DNA of 35,141 nt. Source: Bacillota bacterium. GTDB lineage: Bacteria; Bacillota; Clostridia; Lachnospirales; Lachnospiraceae. Positions 1-7,655 of the stretch are shown in pieces (position 1 is the stretch's first letter; each line of letters starts with the position of its first letter). A program made the translations under genes and the position numbers. Below the pieces are notes generated by a model. The model ran no database searches. It saw only the letters and a list, made by a program, of their open reading frames with translations, and was not told where the DNA came from. Location of the stretch: assembly GCA_023410575.1 (NCBI GenBank), contig JAEYPP010000064.1:1-35141 (forward strand). The letters are read 5' to 3'.

Positions 1-64
1 TATGTATCCTTGACAGACAACTTCCATACATGATGAAAAGTCACTAAGCAGCTAATGAATAAAT

Positions 65-90
65 GCCCCGGCGAACTGGGGCAAATAAAT
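65..90 (+). terminator. Possible intrinsic terminator, plus strand
   Basis: GCCCC (65-69) pairs with GGGGC (78-82) around an eight-base loop. It is followed on the plus strand by an AT-rich run ending in seven T. The stem is only five pairs long, so it is modest, but it is by far the most GC-rich spot in the region. Any gene it would serve lies left of the window. Confidence 0.4.
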
Positions 91-119
91 TTATTTTTTT
101 AGGACATTTTCAAAAACGC

Positions 120-148
120 TTGACAGAGAAAAGAAAAACGAGTACAAT
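120..148 (+). promoter_or_regulatory. Sigma-A-like promoter facing into rpsP antisense
   Basis: TTGACA (120-125) and TACAAT (143-148) are separated by 17 bases, which is near-consensus sigma-A spacing and sequence. A transcript would start around 155 and run antisense into rpsP. No open reading frame with a ribosome binding site follows, so the product, if any, would be a small or antisense RNA. AT-rich DNA produces chance matches. Confidence 0.45.
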
Positions 149-256
149 AAACTATTAATTTGTTATCAATAAAGTTTATTGCTCTCGTTTATAATCAAGT
201 TTACTCACAATACTCATGTTGTTACTTGCATTATTTAAGCTTGAATTAAGCTTTGA

Positions 257-499
257 TTATTTAATACCAGCTTTTTTGAATAATCTAGCGATTGTTTCCG
301 TAGGCTGAGCACCGTCTGCTAACCATTTCTTCGCTGCTTCTTCATCTACAGAAAAAGCACTTGGTTCTTGAGTTGGATCATAAGTTCCAATCTCAGCGAT
401 AAATTTACCATCTCTTGGAGCTCTTGCATCAGCTACTACTACTCTATAGAAAGGAGCCTTTTTCTGACCCATTCTCTTTAATCTAATCTTTACTGCCAT
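257..499 (-). CDS. rpsP: 30S ribosomal protein S16
   Basis: This encodes an 80-residue S16, a primary assembly protein of the small ribosomal subunit that binds 16S rRNA. The N-terminus MAVKIRLKRMGQKKAPFYRV and the following VVADARAPRDGKFIAEIGTYDP are hallmark S16 sequence, and the length is normal for Firmicutes. An AAGGAGG-type site lies just ahead of the ATG. The gene has its own near-consensus promoter (560-587) and a short hairpin (527-544) in its leader, so it appears monocistronic here. That differs from the common ffh-rpsP-KH-rimM-trmD order: neither ffh upstream nor the usual partners downstream are seen next to it. Confidence 0.97.
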   Translation of the reverse strand: MAVKIRLKRMGQKKAPFYRVVVADARAPRDGKFIAEIGTYDPTQEPSAFSVDEEAAKKWLADGAQPTETIARLFKKAGIK

Positions 500-526
500 C
501 TTATATTTCCTCCTTAATATTCATTC

Positions 527-544
527 AATCACTGTAAAGTGATT
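527..544 (-). promoter_or_regulatory. Leader hairpin upstream of rpsP
   Basis: AATCACT (527-533) and AGTGATT (538-544) form a perfect seven-pair stem with a four-base loop between the rpsP promoter and its ribosome binding site. It has no T-run after it, so it is more likely a stabilising or regulatory 5' leader structure than a terminator. Function is inferred only from position. Confidence 0.35.
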
Positions 545-559
545 TTCTTTACATCATTT

Positions 560-587
560 ATTATATACAATATAAAACGGTTGTCAA
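560..587 (-). promoter_or_regulatory. rpsP promoter
   Basis: On the minus strand TTGACA (582-587) and TATAAT (560-565) are both full consensus boxes with 16-base spacing. The start of transcription would fall near 553, giving an rpsP leader of about 50 bases that contains the 527-544 hairpin. Confidence 0.7.
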
Positions 588-706
588 GTATTTTTCTTTA
601 CATATTTTAAAAAACAGTTCATCATTCTTTCTACCGAATAATTTACGCTCACAACTTTTTCTATTTATAAGGATTAGTATATCAAAAATGCTATGCACAC
701 TACGTA

Positions 707-743
707 AATAAGGAGAAACTCGCAGAGCGTGTTTCTCCTTATT
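707..743. terminator. Long hairpin, probable bidirectional terminator
   Basis: A perfect 13-base inverted repeat (707-719 and 731-743) is extended inwards by one mismatch and a CGC/GCG pairing around an AGA loop. It lies just past the stop of the gene remnant at 759-1016 on the minus strand. T-tracts flank it weakly on both sides, the better one being on the plus side (757-768). Confidence 0.6.
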
Positions 744-758
744 CTCTAAATCATTAGT

Positions 759-1016
759 TTATTTTTTTAGTGTTAGTGATGTTAATAAATAATCTGTAAC
801 ATCGCTTATGGATGAATTCCCTTCCCCAAAAACAGCCTCAGCTATTATCGTAAGATATCCATCATTTAGATAAAGATTCATATCCATAGTAACAGGTTTA
901 TCATCCTTTGTTTCAATGGTGCACTTAAATTTTATAGGTCAGTAGTAAAACGAGATGCATTTTTTGTACATCCAGAATCAATCTTTGTAATCCCTACACT
1001 TGACTTAGAACCCAAA
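759..1016 (-). pseudogene. C-terminal remnant of an unrecognised gene, frameshifted
   Basis: Reading the minus strand, 759-938 is open and ends in a TAA stop; its product ends in SDVTDYLLTSLTLKK. Upstream, the same protein seems to continue in another frame (about 939-1016, containing SSVGITKIDSGCTKNASRF), so a frameshift lies near 939. No start codon or ribosome binding site is visible and the upstream edge abuts a terminator-like hairpin (1022-1044). A second, shorter relative of its C-terminus lies at 1062-1115. I do not recognise the family. The parts read as a decayed, truncated gene. Confidence 0.5.
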
Positions 1017-1021
1017 AATAA

Positions 1022-1044
1022 GGAGACACGAAAATCGTGTCTCC
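1022..1044 (-). terminator. Intrinsic terminator
   Basis: GGAGACACGA (1022-1031) pairs perfectly with TCGTGTCTCC (1035-1044) around a three-base loop. On the minus strand the stem is followed by TTATTTTT. It sits between the two related gene remnants and would end transcription coming from the 1062-1115 copy and the methyltransferase. Its stem resembles that of the 707-743 hairpin. Confidence 0.65.
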
Positions 1045-1061
1045 CTTTGTCTACAATGTTT

Positions 1062-1115
1062 TTATTTTACTAGAGTTAATGAAGTTAATATGTAATCCGT
1101 AGTGAATGGTAAAAC
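1062..1115 (-). pseudogene. Second, shorter copy of the same C-terminal remnant
   Basis: The minus strand encodes a tail ending TDYILTSLTLVK followed by TAA, nearly identical to the TDYLLTSLTLKK tail of the 759-1016 remnant. Only about 17 codons are left. The upstream edge is a run of seven G (1116-1122 on the plus strand), only a dozen bases from the stop of the frameshifted methyltransferase. It looks like the end of a tandem paralogue whose body was deleted. Confidence 0.45.
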
Positions 1116-1133
1116 GGGGGGGAGTGGATCACT

Positions 1134-1936
1134 TTACATTATCATTTTCTTTGCTTCAATTATTAGTGAAAGTGGAAATCCTGTTCCATTTAGATACTCA
1201 AATGCACCTGAGATATCGTTCTCATATTCCAAAAAATTAGTTATAATCATATGATTAATAAACATCGAATTAAAGATTTCAGATATGGAATGGGTATAAT
1301 CTGTAAATGTCTTCGAATCGTATGTTTTTTGAGTAATATAATACATGCCTGCATTTCCAATCCACTCATGATAAAAGTAGGAATGTACACAATCTTTTAC
1401 ATGGTTAGGATCATAACCCTCTTCATCACTGGAAATATCATATTTACCATTGGATGCTGTTCATTAATTATAATAACTCCATTCTGTTTCATGCATTTTG
1501 ATACAATCTGAAAAAAATCTTTCAAATCTTTAAACCAACATAATGCCCCTATTGTAATAATTACAAGATCAAAACGATTCACATAAGAATCATCAAGTTC
1601 TAATATATTCTTTGCAACAAAATGACAAGGTAAACCTAACTCTTGTGCTTTCTCGTTTGCAAATTGAACCTGATTTTTTGCAATGTCAAATCCAATTCCT
1701 TCGGCTGCTCCACATGACTTTACTAGAGATAATAATTCTCTACCATTATTACAACAAAATTGTCCTATAGATTTTCCCTTTAATTCGTATTTTTTCAATA
1801 TCTCAATCATCTCATCATTAAAATATGTATAATCTTCTTTCTGAATTTTTTCTACAAGATTCTCACACCAGGAAGAATCCCTTTGATCAAATGCCTCTTC
1901 CCAAGCTTCTTTATTGCCTTTAATATATTGTTCCAT
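1134..1936 (-). pseudogene. Class I SAM-dependent methyltransferase, frameshifted
   Basis: Two open stretches in different frames (1397-1936 and 1134-1346 with its upstream extension) together encode one methyltransferase of about 265 residues. The first half carries the SAM-binding region (GQFCCNNGRELLSL, then GFDIAKNQVQFA and a FDLVIITIGALCW strand); the second half carries the C-terminal part (HEWIGNAGMYYITQKTYDS). Near 1415-1420 the sense frame moves by one base: after MVNMIFP the protein would continue SDEEGYDPNHVKD if one A were restored. The start is an ATG behind a weak AAGGAGA site. The break is either a real inactivating deletion or a sequence error; substrate is unknown. Confidence 0.75.
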
Positions 1937-2150
1937 AGTTATTTTCTCCTTGAATATAATTAATAGTTGTTTTTGTTAAGTTTCCTTATCTTATGATATA
2001 TACCTATTGCCCTAATTAGCTGCACCAGGGTAACAGCCAAGCTATTGACACCTTGCTCATATTGGGTAATCATGTCTATTTATCTATAATAGGTTCCAGA
2101 CATATTATACCGCCTCGTTCAAGTATTTTCTTCGTGTCCAATCTTAATTA

Positions 2151-2879
2151 TTAGCCTTCAAGTGTATAGTCTACTGTTTTTTTTGTGCAATTTATGTATG
2201 CACCGATATCGTGTTCCCCAAGCAATCCATCCCCTGGCCATCCCCTAATGATTACCATAACATCTCCATCATTAATTTCGATTATCATACTACCTATGTA
2301 AAAATTGTCTCTTACATATTCATAAGTGATTGGATTACCATTTTCATCGCATTCCTCCCAATTAGTACAACAATCTGTAGCTTCTTTATAAAGATTACTT
2401 ATTATCTCATTTTGAATATCATACACATAAGCCAAACCAGAAAAATATAACTCACGGTTTTCTTCTTTGTAATTTTTGATTTCGATTTCAGGATTATATT
2501 TTCCAAAATAAAGATTTAATGTATCGCACTTCAAATCACTATCGTTATTATTTTTTTCTTTCATACACTTCAATGTACCAAATCTTAAATCTTCAATAAC
2601 AACCTCTTCAAATACTTTCTTTTTTACAAAAATACTTTTGCGTTGTTGAACAATAAAAAAAATAGCTGTAATTACAATCCAAATAACTAACAAACTAACC
2701 GGGAATATGATATTTTTCCAACCAACTGCTTGAACTGTAGCATAGAATAAAAACAAAATCACACATAGAATGAACATCCAAAAATAAAAAATAAATTCAC
2801 TTATTTTATCTTTTAGTCGATTTCGTCTATCTTTTCGTATTCTCTTGTTGTTTGCTTCATATTTTTCTTTTAGGTCCAT
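2151..2879 (-). CDS. Two-TM membrane protein with a soluble C-terminal domain (possibly DUF2262-like)
   Basis: A 242-residue protein. The basic N-terminus (residues 1-27, many Lys/Arg) is followed by two hydrophobic helices at about 28-51 and 55-78, then a soluble, acidic domain from about residue 90 to the end. The soluble part has segments such as TLNLYFGKYNPEIEI and GWPGDGLLGEHDIGAYIN that remind me of DUF2262-type domains, some of which accompany polymorphic-toxin immunity genes; that match is from memory and weak. No toxin gene is adjacent. The ATG follows an AGGAAAGG stretch. It is preceded by an inverted repeat (2951-2987) and the terminator of the next operon, so it is probably transcribed alone. 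Confidence 0.55.
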   Translation of the reverse strand: MDLKEKYEANNKRIRKDRRNRLKDKISEFIFYFWMFILCVILFLFYATVQAVGWKNIIFPVSLLVIWIVITAIFFIVQQRKSIFVKKKVFEEVVIEDLRFGTLKCMKEKNNNDSDLKCDTLNLYFGKYNPEIEIKNYKEENRELYFSGLAYVYDIQNEIISNLYKEATDCCTNWEECDENGNPITYEYVRDNFYIGSMIIEINDGDVMVIIRGWPGDGLLGEHDIGAYINCTKKTVDYTLEG

Positions 2880-2950
2880 AACATTTTCCTTTCCTCGGTA
2901 AGATATTTATATCTCAATCCAAGATACCATCTTTGCGACTTAATTCTTCA

Positions 2951-2987
2951 TTTGTAAGAGAAAATTCAGAGGAATTCCTCTTACAAA
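2951..2987. promoter_or_regulatory. Nested inverted repeat upstream of the membrane protein gene
   Basis: TTTGTAAGAG (2951-2960) and CTCTTACAAA (2978-2987) are perfect ten-base inverted copies, and the centre holds the 12-base palindrome GAGGAATTCCTC (2969-2980). It lies about 70 bases upstream of the 2879 start and next to the 2991-3018 terminator. It could be an operator for that gene or a second terminator stem; the sequence does not decide. Confidence 0.4.
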
Positions 2988-2990
2988 ACA

Positions 2991-3018
2991 AAAGACTGGT
3001 TTTCATAAACCAATCTTT
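2991..3018 (-). terminator. Intrinsic terminator after the RNA methyltransferase gene
   Basis: AAAGACTGGTTT (2991-3002) pairs with AAACCAATCTTT (3007-3018), eleven Watson-Crick pairs and one wobble with a four-base loop. On the minus strand the stem is followed by TGTTTTGT; on the plus strand by CTTTTATT. It would end the transcript of the 3074-5055 gene pair. Confidence 0.7.
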
Positions 3019-3073
3019 CTTTTATTAGAAATAAACTTTACGATTTTCTCCTACTATCACTAATTTACATCGA

Positions 3074-3784
3074 TTAATGCGTAAACATGTATGTTCCAAT
3101 CCCAACTGCAATCGTTAAATTTAGTGAATCCACTTCTTTCGATTGTGGAATAATAATGCTCGTACCAACCTCAAGATAGGAATTATCCAATCCAGTTGCT
3201 TCATTTCCAAATACTAAAGAAAACAGTTCTGGTTTTGGACAATCCTGAATTGTCAGAGGCTTTTCACCGTTTAACATAAAGGTAAATACTTCCTGTTTAT
3301 CATAAATTCGGCGATATTCTTCAAAAGAATCAAAGTATTGATGACGTAAACGGAATAATCCTCCCATTGAGGAACGAACAACTTTTGGATTAAATACGTC
3401 AGCGCCAGGATTAATAAATGCAATATCATGAATACCAAAACCAACTGCAGTACGAAGAATTGTTCCTAAGTTTCCCATATTACTCGGATTCACAAGAACA
3501 ATATGTGATTTATCCTTTTCTAATATGCAATTATACTTTTCAAATACTCCAACAACAAAAACATTCTCTTTATCGCTAACACGCGCAATTGTTTTATCAC
3601 TCTCTAATACTGGAATGTGATTTTCCTTACATAGTCTTTCTAAATTCTCTCGATCAGTAAATGTTGAATGAATGTACACTCCCTTTACTTGATTTGGCCT
3701 TGCTTTAATTAATTCAATCGTTGGGAATGCACCTAGTGTATAAGAATAATCAAAACTCTTCTTATATTGTTTTATTGGTTCCAT
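3074..3784 (-). CDS. TrmH/SpoU-family RNA 2'-O-methyltransferase
   Basis: A 236-residue SPOUT-superfamily enzyme that transfers a methyl group from SAM to a ribose 2'-OH in tRNA or rRNA. The three SpoU motifs are clear: VNPSNMGNLGTILRTAVGFG (motif 1), SLVFGNEATGL (motif 2) and IIPQSKEVDSLNLTIAVGIG (motif 3, cofactor knot). The N-terminal ~90 residues resemble the substrate-binding part of RlmB-like proteins, but the target nucleotide cannot be told. It lies 14 bases downstream of the HD-GYP gene and shares its transcript, ending at the 2991-3018 terminator. Confidence 0.9.
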   Translation of the reverse strand: MEPIKQYKKSFDYSYTLGAFPTIELIKARPNQVKGVYIHSTFTDRENLERLCKENHIPVLESDKTIARVSDKENVFVVGVFEKYNCILEKDKSHIVLVNPSNMGNLGTILRTAVGFGIHDIAFINPGADVFNPKVVRSSMGGLFRLRHQYFDSFEEYRRIYDKQEVFTFMLNGEKPLTIQDCPKPELFSLVFGNEATGLDNSYLEVGTSIIIPQSKEVDSLNLTIAVGIGTYMFTH

Positions 3785-3798
3785 TTTGTTTCCTCATT

Positions 3799-5055
3799 TC
3801 ATTCATACTTTGCAAAATCTTTAATAATAATCGAGAACTGCTCCTTGATTTTTAGATAAAGACCAATGGTATCTTCTTTTTCCTTTTCAAACGTTGCAAT
3901 AATACTATCATAGTTACGAAATAAACAATCTACCACTTCTTTGCTAATTTTATTATTTGCAACATCTTCTGACAAAATTTTTATAATTAATTCTTGTTCA
4001 AAGGATTCCTTATAGCTTCTTTTTCCATATAAGGCACTTAAAATATCCGCAACTGCAACTATCTTTTGTGGTAAGGTTAGATCTTTATCTGTTAGCCCCC
4101 TATGATAACCCGAACCATCGAGTTTTTCATGATGACGAGCAGCAATTTTTACAACTTCATCATCAACCTTACCTTCTAAAATCATCTCAGTAATCCGAAC
4201 GTGTGCCTTCATTGTACGCATCTCATTCGCTGATAACTTAGAATTCGACTCTAAAATATTAAGCGGAATTCCTATTTTCCCTAAGTCATGAAGTAATGCT
4301 CCATAATATAAATTAACTAAATCAACTGATTTTAATCTCATTAATTTACCAAGTTGCTTTGCAAAACTTACTGTAGCCATTGTATGAATTACGGTATGCT
4401 CACTACGAAAATCAATGGAATAAACAAGCATCTCTAAATATTGACGTTTATGACTTTCCGAAATTTCAACCCTTTTAAAAAGATCTGATAATTCTTTTCT
4501 ATAAGTTCCATTCGTTATATTCTTTGTAATCTGATACTTTGCTTCTGCTTTCAAAAACAAGTCCAAGGCGCGATTACTAAACTTAATGTTTCGATACTTT
4601 ACAAAATAATCCTTTCCAACTAAGTGGAATTTCTTGTGAATATATGCATCCATCTTATCTGCAAAATTAAGATATTCAATGATTCGTTCATGTTTTTTTG
4701 GAAGATTATTATACAGAATATAGTCCAAATGGTGATACAGTATAATATCAGCTATCTCACCCAAAGGTGATAAATATTTGAGAAATAAGAAGCCATATAC
4801 AGAATGAGACCAAGTACTTACTGATTCAAATTCATCCATTTTGCTGACATCTTCTTCACGGTATAGCCCTATATCATGTAAAATTCCAAGCATTGTGTAA
4901 TCTACAAGTTCTTGTTCTGAATATTTGTTTTCATACTGCAACATCTTATAAAATATATAACCTGTAGTTTCTCCATGACTAATTATATCCTTATTAATTA
5001 TATTAAGCGTACTACAGATAATTTTGCAAATGTTCTCGTTACTAATAACACTCAT
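3799..5055 (-). CDS. HD-GYP-type protein with two HD regions
   Basis: A 418-residue cytoplasmic protein without membrane segments. The N-terminal half holds a first HD-like region (ISHGETTGYIFYKML, LGILHDIGLY, then HSVYGFLFLKY and ILYHHLDY). The C-terminal half (about 215-370) is the HD-GYP domain: HTVIHTMATV, LLHDLGKIGIP, the conserved KAH, and HHEKLDGSGYHRGL. The last motif reads GYH where the name-giving motif is GYP, so activity toward cyclic-di-GMP should not be assumed, although HD and most metal ligands are present. The family hydrolyses cyclic dinucleotides. It is the first gene of a two-gene unit with the RNA methyltransferase. Confidence 0.85.
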   Translation of the reverse strand: MSVISNENICKIICSTLNIINKDIISHGETTGYIFYKMLQYENKYSEQELVDYTMLGILHDIGLYREEDVSKMDEFESVSTWSHSVYGFLFLKYLSPLGEIADIILYHHLDYILYNNLPKKHERIIEYLNFADKMDAYIHKKFHLVGKDYFVKYRNIKFSNRALDLFLKAEAKYQITKNITNGTYRKELSDLFKRVEISESHKRQYLEMLVYSIDFRSEHTVIHTMATVSFAKQLGKLMRLKSVDLVNLYYGALLHDLGKIGIPLNILESNSKLSANEMRTMKAHVRITEMILEGKVDDEVVKIAARHHEKLDGSGYHRGLTDKDLTLPQKIVAVADILSALYGKRSYKESFEQELIIKILSEDVANNKISKEVVDCLFRNYDSIIATFEKEKEDTIGLYLKIKEQFSIIIKDFAKYE

Positions 5056-5177
5056 ATTATTCTCCGATGTACTTAAATCTTTTTTAAATTAGTGTATATC
5101 ATCATATATGAATAGAATAACACAAAAAAATTTAAAATCCAACCAAAAATTTATTCGTTGATTAGTTCAAACCATAT

Positions 5178-5225
5178 AAAAAAGAACTGTTGCTAAAGTA
5201 AAGATATATGATTTAGCGTCAGTTC
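5178..5225 (-). terminator. Intrinsic terminator of the GNAT-LuxE-LuxC operon
   Basis: On the minus strand GAACTG (5220-5225) pairs with CAGTTC (5184-5189) and GCTAAA (5212-5217) with TTTAGC (5192-5197), separated by a two-base mismatch. Six T follow directly (5178-5183). It lies 35 bases past the stop of the LuxC-family gene. Confidence 0.85.
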
Positions 5226-5259
5226 AAATTTATAATAAATTATGTACTCTATTTACTTT

Positions 5260-6537
5260 TTATTGCGAAATTTTTCTTCTTATTTCAACAATTTTTACAT
5301 ACCGTGACAACGGATATTCTCCATCGTGAGATTCACCAACTAGTAATTCAGACATAGAATCCAATGGAGTAATTCGTGTAATACCAGCTTTCACTAATTT
5401 AGTCATAAGATTATTTTCTTGCTCTTTCGTACAACAGATGCCAACCGTTTGAAGGTGTCCTGTATGTTTATAAAGAGTGTGAACAATCTTATCATTTGGC
5501 AAGGGTTTAATCCAAAGGTTACCATATGTATAAGAGCCTACTAATTCGTTATCACAGCATACCGTAACACTCACCCCACTTTTCTTTAAGATGAAATCGT
5601 TATAATTCTCTAGCTTTCGATTGTATTGTAGTAGAGATACTTGCGCCCTTACACCAACAGGTACTTCTGGATAATTAGTTGCAACCTCACACAGTATTTG
5701 AAAGAATTGTTTTGCAAAGATTACAACTTCATCATACTGATTTGTGTCTAGATAGATGCCTTGGCAGGAGCTACATAATAACTGTTTGGTCGATAAAATA
5801 TGTTCGGCTAGTAACTTCATCTGTGATTCGTCACACGCTTCCTTGGTTACGTATGCAAAACTAATTTTGTGTCCCCATTCAATAATTTTGGTATTCGGTT
5901 TTGCTAAGCTACGAACTGCTTTTATAGTCTCATCACTTCCCCAAAGCACAATTGCATTACTTAAATTAGCGAGATGTTTCATTACTTTTAAATCAGTTGA
6001 AGGTGTATCAACGACATAAATATAGTTTGCTAATGCTGGTTCTTCTTTAATTAACTCCATAAGTAGACGAATCGTAATGGAGTGATCTGCCTTCGGGAGT
6101 TTTAGTAGATTGATATTACAAGTCAGTAATCCTTCAATGACACTATAAGCAGGTAAACCATCCATGTTTCCTGCCGCAATATGAAACAATACTCCTAACG
6201 GTTCTAACTGACGAGTGTAAATCATGGATTCTTTCGGTGTTCGAACAATTCTAGGATTATGTATGCTCATCTTAAGTTCATTCTTCAATTTATAGTAAAG
6301 GCATTCTTTCGAAAGCATATAAACTAATAATTGAAGTTGCTGCTCATTTAAGAAAGAACGAAAAATATCTTGAAATTCTCCATTTTGAATTCTTATCGAT
6401 AACCGATTGCATGCGTTTACTACCATAGCGGAAGTAATTTGCTCTTTACTCAACACTGCTTCCAAGTCGGAAGGTAATTTTTTTAGAATATGAATGATAG
6501 AATTCGATTCATATAATTTCCCATGAGCCAAAATCAT
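5260..6537 (-). CDS. LuxC-family acyl-CoA reductase
   Basis: A 425-residue protein of the LuxC family (aldehyde dehydrogenase fold), which reduces an acyl group held on an active-site cysteine to an aldehyde with NADPH. Visible landmarks are LEPLGVLFHIAAGN (about 111-124), the NAIVLWGSDETIKAV segment (194-208), KIIEWGHKISFAYV (217-230) and the catalytic region KQLLCSSCQGIYL around residues 251-263, with Cys255 the likely nucleophile. Its start overlaps the stop of the LuxE-family gene by four bases (ATGA), so the two are translationally coupled. No luciferase genes are present, so the aldehyde must serve another purpose. Confidence 0.85.
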   Translation of the reverse strand: MILAHGKLYESNSIIHILKKLPSDLEAVLSKEQITSAMVVNACNRLSIRIQNGEFQDIFRSFLNEQQLQLLVYMLSKECLYYKLKNELKMSIHNPRIVRTPKESMIYTRQLEPLGVLFHIAAGNMDGLPAYSVIEGLLTCNINLLKLPKADHSITIRLLMELIKEEPALANYIYVVDTPSTDLKVMKHLANLSNAIVLWGSDETIKAVRSLAKPNTKIIEWGHKISFAYVTKEACDESQMKLLAEHILSTKQLLCSSCQGIYLDTNQYDEVVIFAKQFFQILCEVATNYPEVPVGVRAQVSLLQYNRKLENYNDFILKKSGVSVTVCCDNELVGSYTYGNLWIKPLPNDKIVHTLYKHTGHLQTVGICCTKEQENNLMTKLVKAGITRITPLDSMSELLVGESHDGEYPLSRYVKIVEIRRKISQ

Positions 6538-7655
6538 AAGTTACCTCCGTTTAAATAATTGTTTGCTAAAGACGCGCAAGTCTTAATCTCATGTAAACCA
6601 ACTCTACCTATAATTTCAAAATAAGGAGTTTTAATCCCGCATCCACACTCACATCCTTTATGTAGAATTCCCAAATCATCCGTCATAACACTTATGGTAG
6701 GAACCGAATTCAATAAAGGGGTGATAAAATTCATCAACCCAATCTTTCCATCGGCAACTGGTAAGAACGTATCTACATCACGCACAATTACCCGACTATA
6801 AGTTGGAACATGAAAATGATGATTTTTGCAAGAACAATATATCATTGGATGTTCTACCGCCCCATAAAATTCTCTACATTTTTCTGTTTTAATCCCGAGT
6901 ACATCCTCAACTAATTGAAATAACTCTGCTTTTTCAACCTTCTCTGTATAAAACTGTTTCCATCCACCACCTAGAAATACCATAGAATCTTTTGGTAGCA
7001 TAAATTGCAATCCTTCCTCCTTGCAACGCTGCAAAAAGAAATATAGAAATGCTGGAAATCCAATCAGTCGAACCGGACTCGATCGTTTACTATATTCTAT
7101 TAAATTACTTTTTACTTCTGGAAAGTTTAACTGATATTGTCCATTCACTAATTTTAAAGCATAAACTCTTTTTCGTGCTGGTGCGAATAGCGTTGATGCG
7201 AACGCTGTTTTCGAAACAACCGTTTGATTATGCTTGTTTGGCTGATATCCAAAAATAATATAATTTGTGAAGGAGTGAGAGCATAGTTTATGATATTGTG
7301 TCATTCGAAAAATCATATGTAATCCGAGTTTAAGGCTCCGTAAATCATATCCAATCTGGCTTTTCTTTCCACTTGTCCCAGAAGAAGTTGACTTTAGTAG
7401 AACACGTTTCAGAGGTATAGAGTAAATTCTGTGAGATTTGAAATACAAAGTTGGAAGGACTGGTATTTTATACAAATCGTTAATGGTACGAATTTGCTGA
7501 ATAGAAAAATTCTGTTTTTTTAGTATATCTGCATAACTTTTATTATGTAATTGATGAAATCTGATATTTTCTTTGACTGCTTTTAGAAATATACCATTCG
7601 TATGCTTATGGTCATATAATCTCTTTTCTAAAAACAACTCTGCTTTCTTACTCAT
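6534..7655 (-). CDS. LuxE-family acyl-protein synthetase / acyl-activating enzyme
   Basis: I place the start at the ATG at 7655 (protein MSKKAELFLEKR, 373 residues) because a GGAGG lies just ahead of it; the frame is open further upstream, but that part only shadows the GNAT gene. LuxE enzymes activate a fatty acid with ATP and pass the acyl group to LuxC. The adenylate-forming motif STSSGTSGKKS is at about 89-99, YFFLQRC and DSMVFLGGGWK lie in the middle, and a Cys-rich CECGCG followed by YFEIIGRVG (about 335-352) matches the C-terminal region of LuxE/PaaK-type enzymes. The start overlaps the GNAT stop by eight bases and the end overlaps the LuxC start. Confidence 0.85.
   Translation of the reverse strand: MSKKAELFLEKRLYDHKHTNGIFLKAVKENIRFHQLHNKSYADILKKQNFSIQQIRTINDLYKIPVLPTLYFKSHRIYSIPLKRVLLKSTSSGTSGKKSQIGYDLRSLKLGLHMIFRMTQYHKLCSHSFTNYIIFGYQPNKHNQTVVSKTAFASTLFAPARKRVYALKLVNGQYQLNFPEVKSNLIEYSKRSSPVRLIGFPAFLYFFLQRCKEEGLQFMLPKDSMVFLGGGWKQFYTEKVEKAELFQLVEDVLGIKTEKCREFYGAVEHPMIYCSCKNHHFHVPTYSRVIVRDVDTFLPVADGKIGLMNFITPLLNSVPTISVMTDDLGILHKGCECGCGIKTPYFEIIGRVGLHEIKTCASLANNYLNGGNL

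Larger units (their letters stand above)
1..256. other. Non-coding stretch downstream of rpsP
   Basis: I see no convincing coding sequence here. The stretch holds a GC-rich hairpin (65-82), a plus-strand promoter-like pair (120-148) and, just past the rpsP stop, a small hairpin made of two AAGCTT copies (237-253) that has only a weak T-rich tail on the minus strand. In most Firmicutes the genes for a KH-domain protein, rimM and trmD follow rpsP closely; none starts within these 256 bases. Confidence 0.5.

Noticed and set aside
1251..1511. An 86-codon plus-strand frame
   Set aside because: It lies antisense to the frameshifted methyltransferase and has no start signal.
1960..2073. A 37-codon minus-strand frame upstream of the methyltransferase
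   Set aside because: It starts with ATG but has no ribosome binding site, is preceded by stops in frame and matches no family I recognise; chance is likely.
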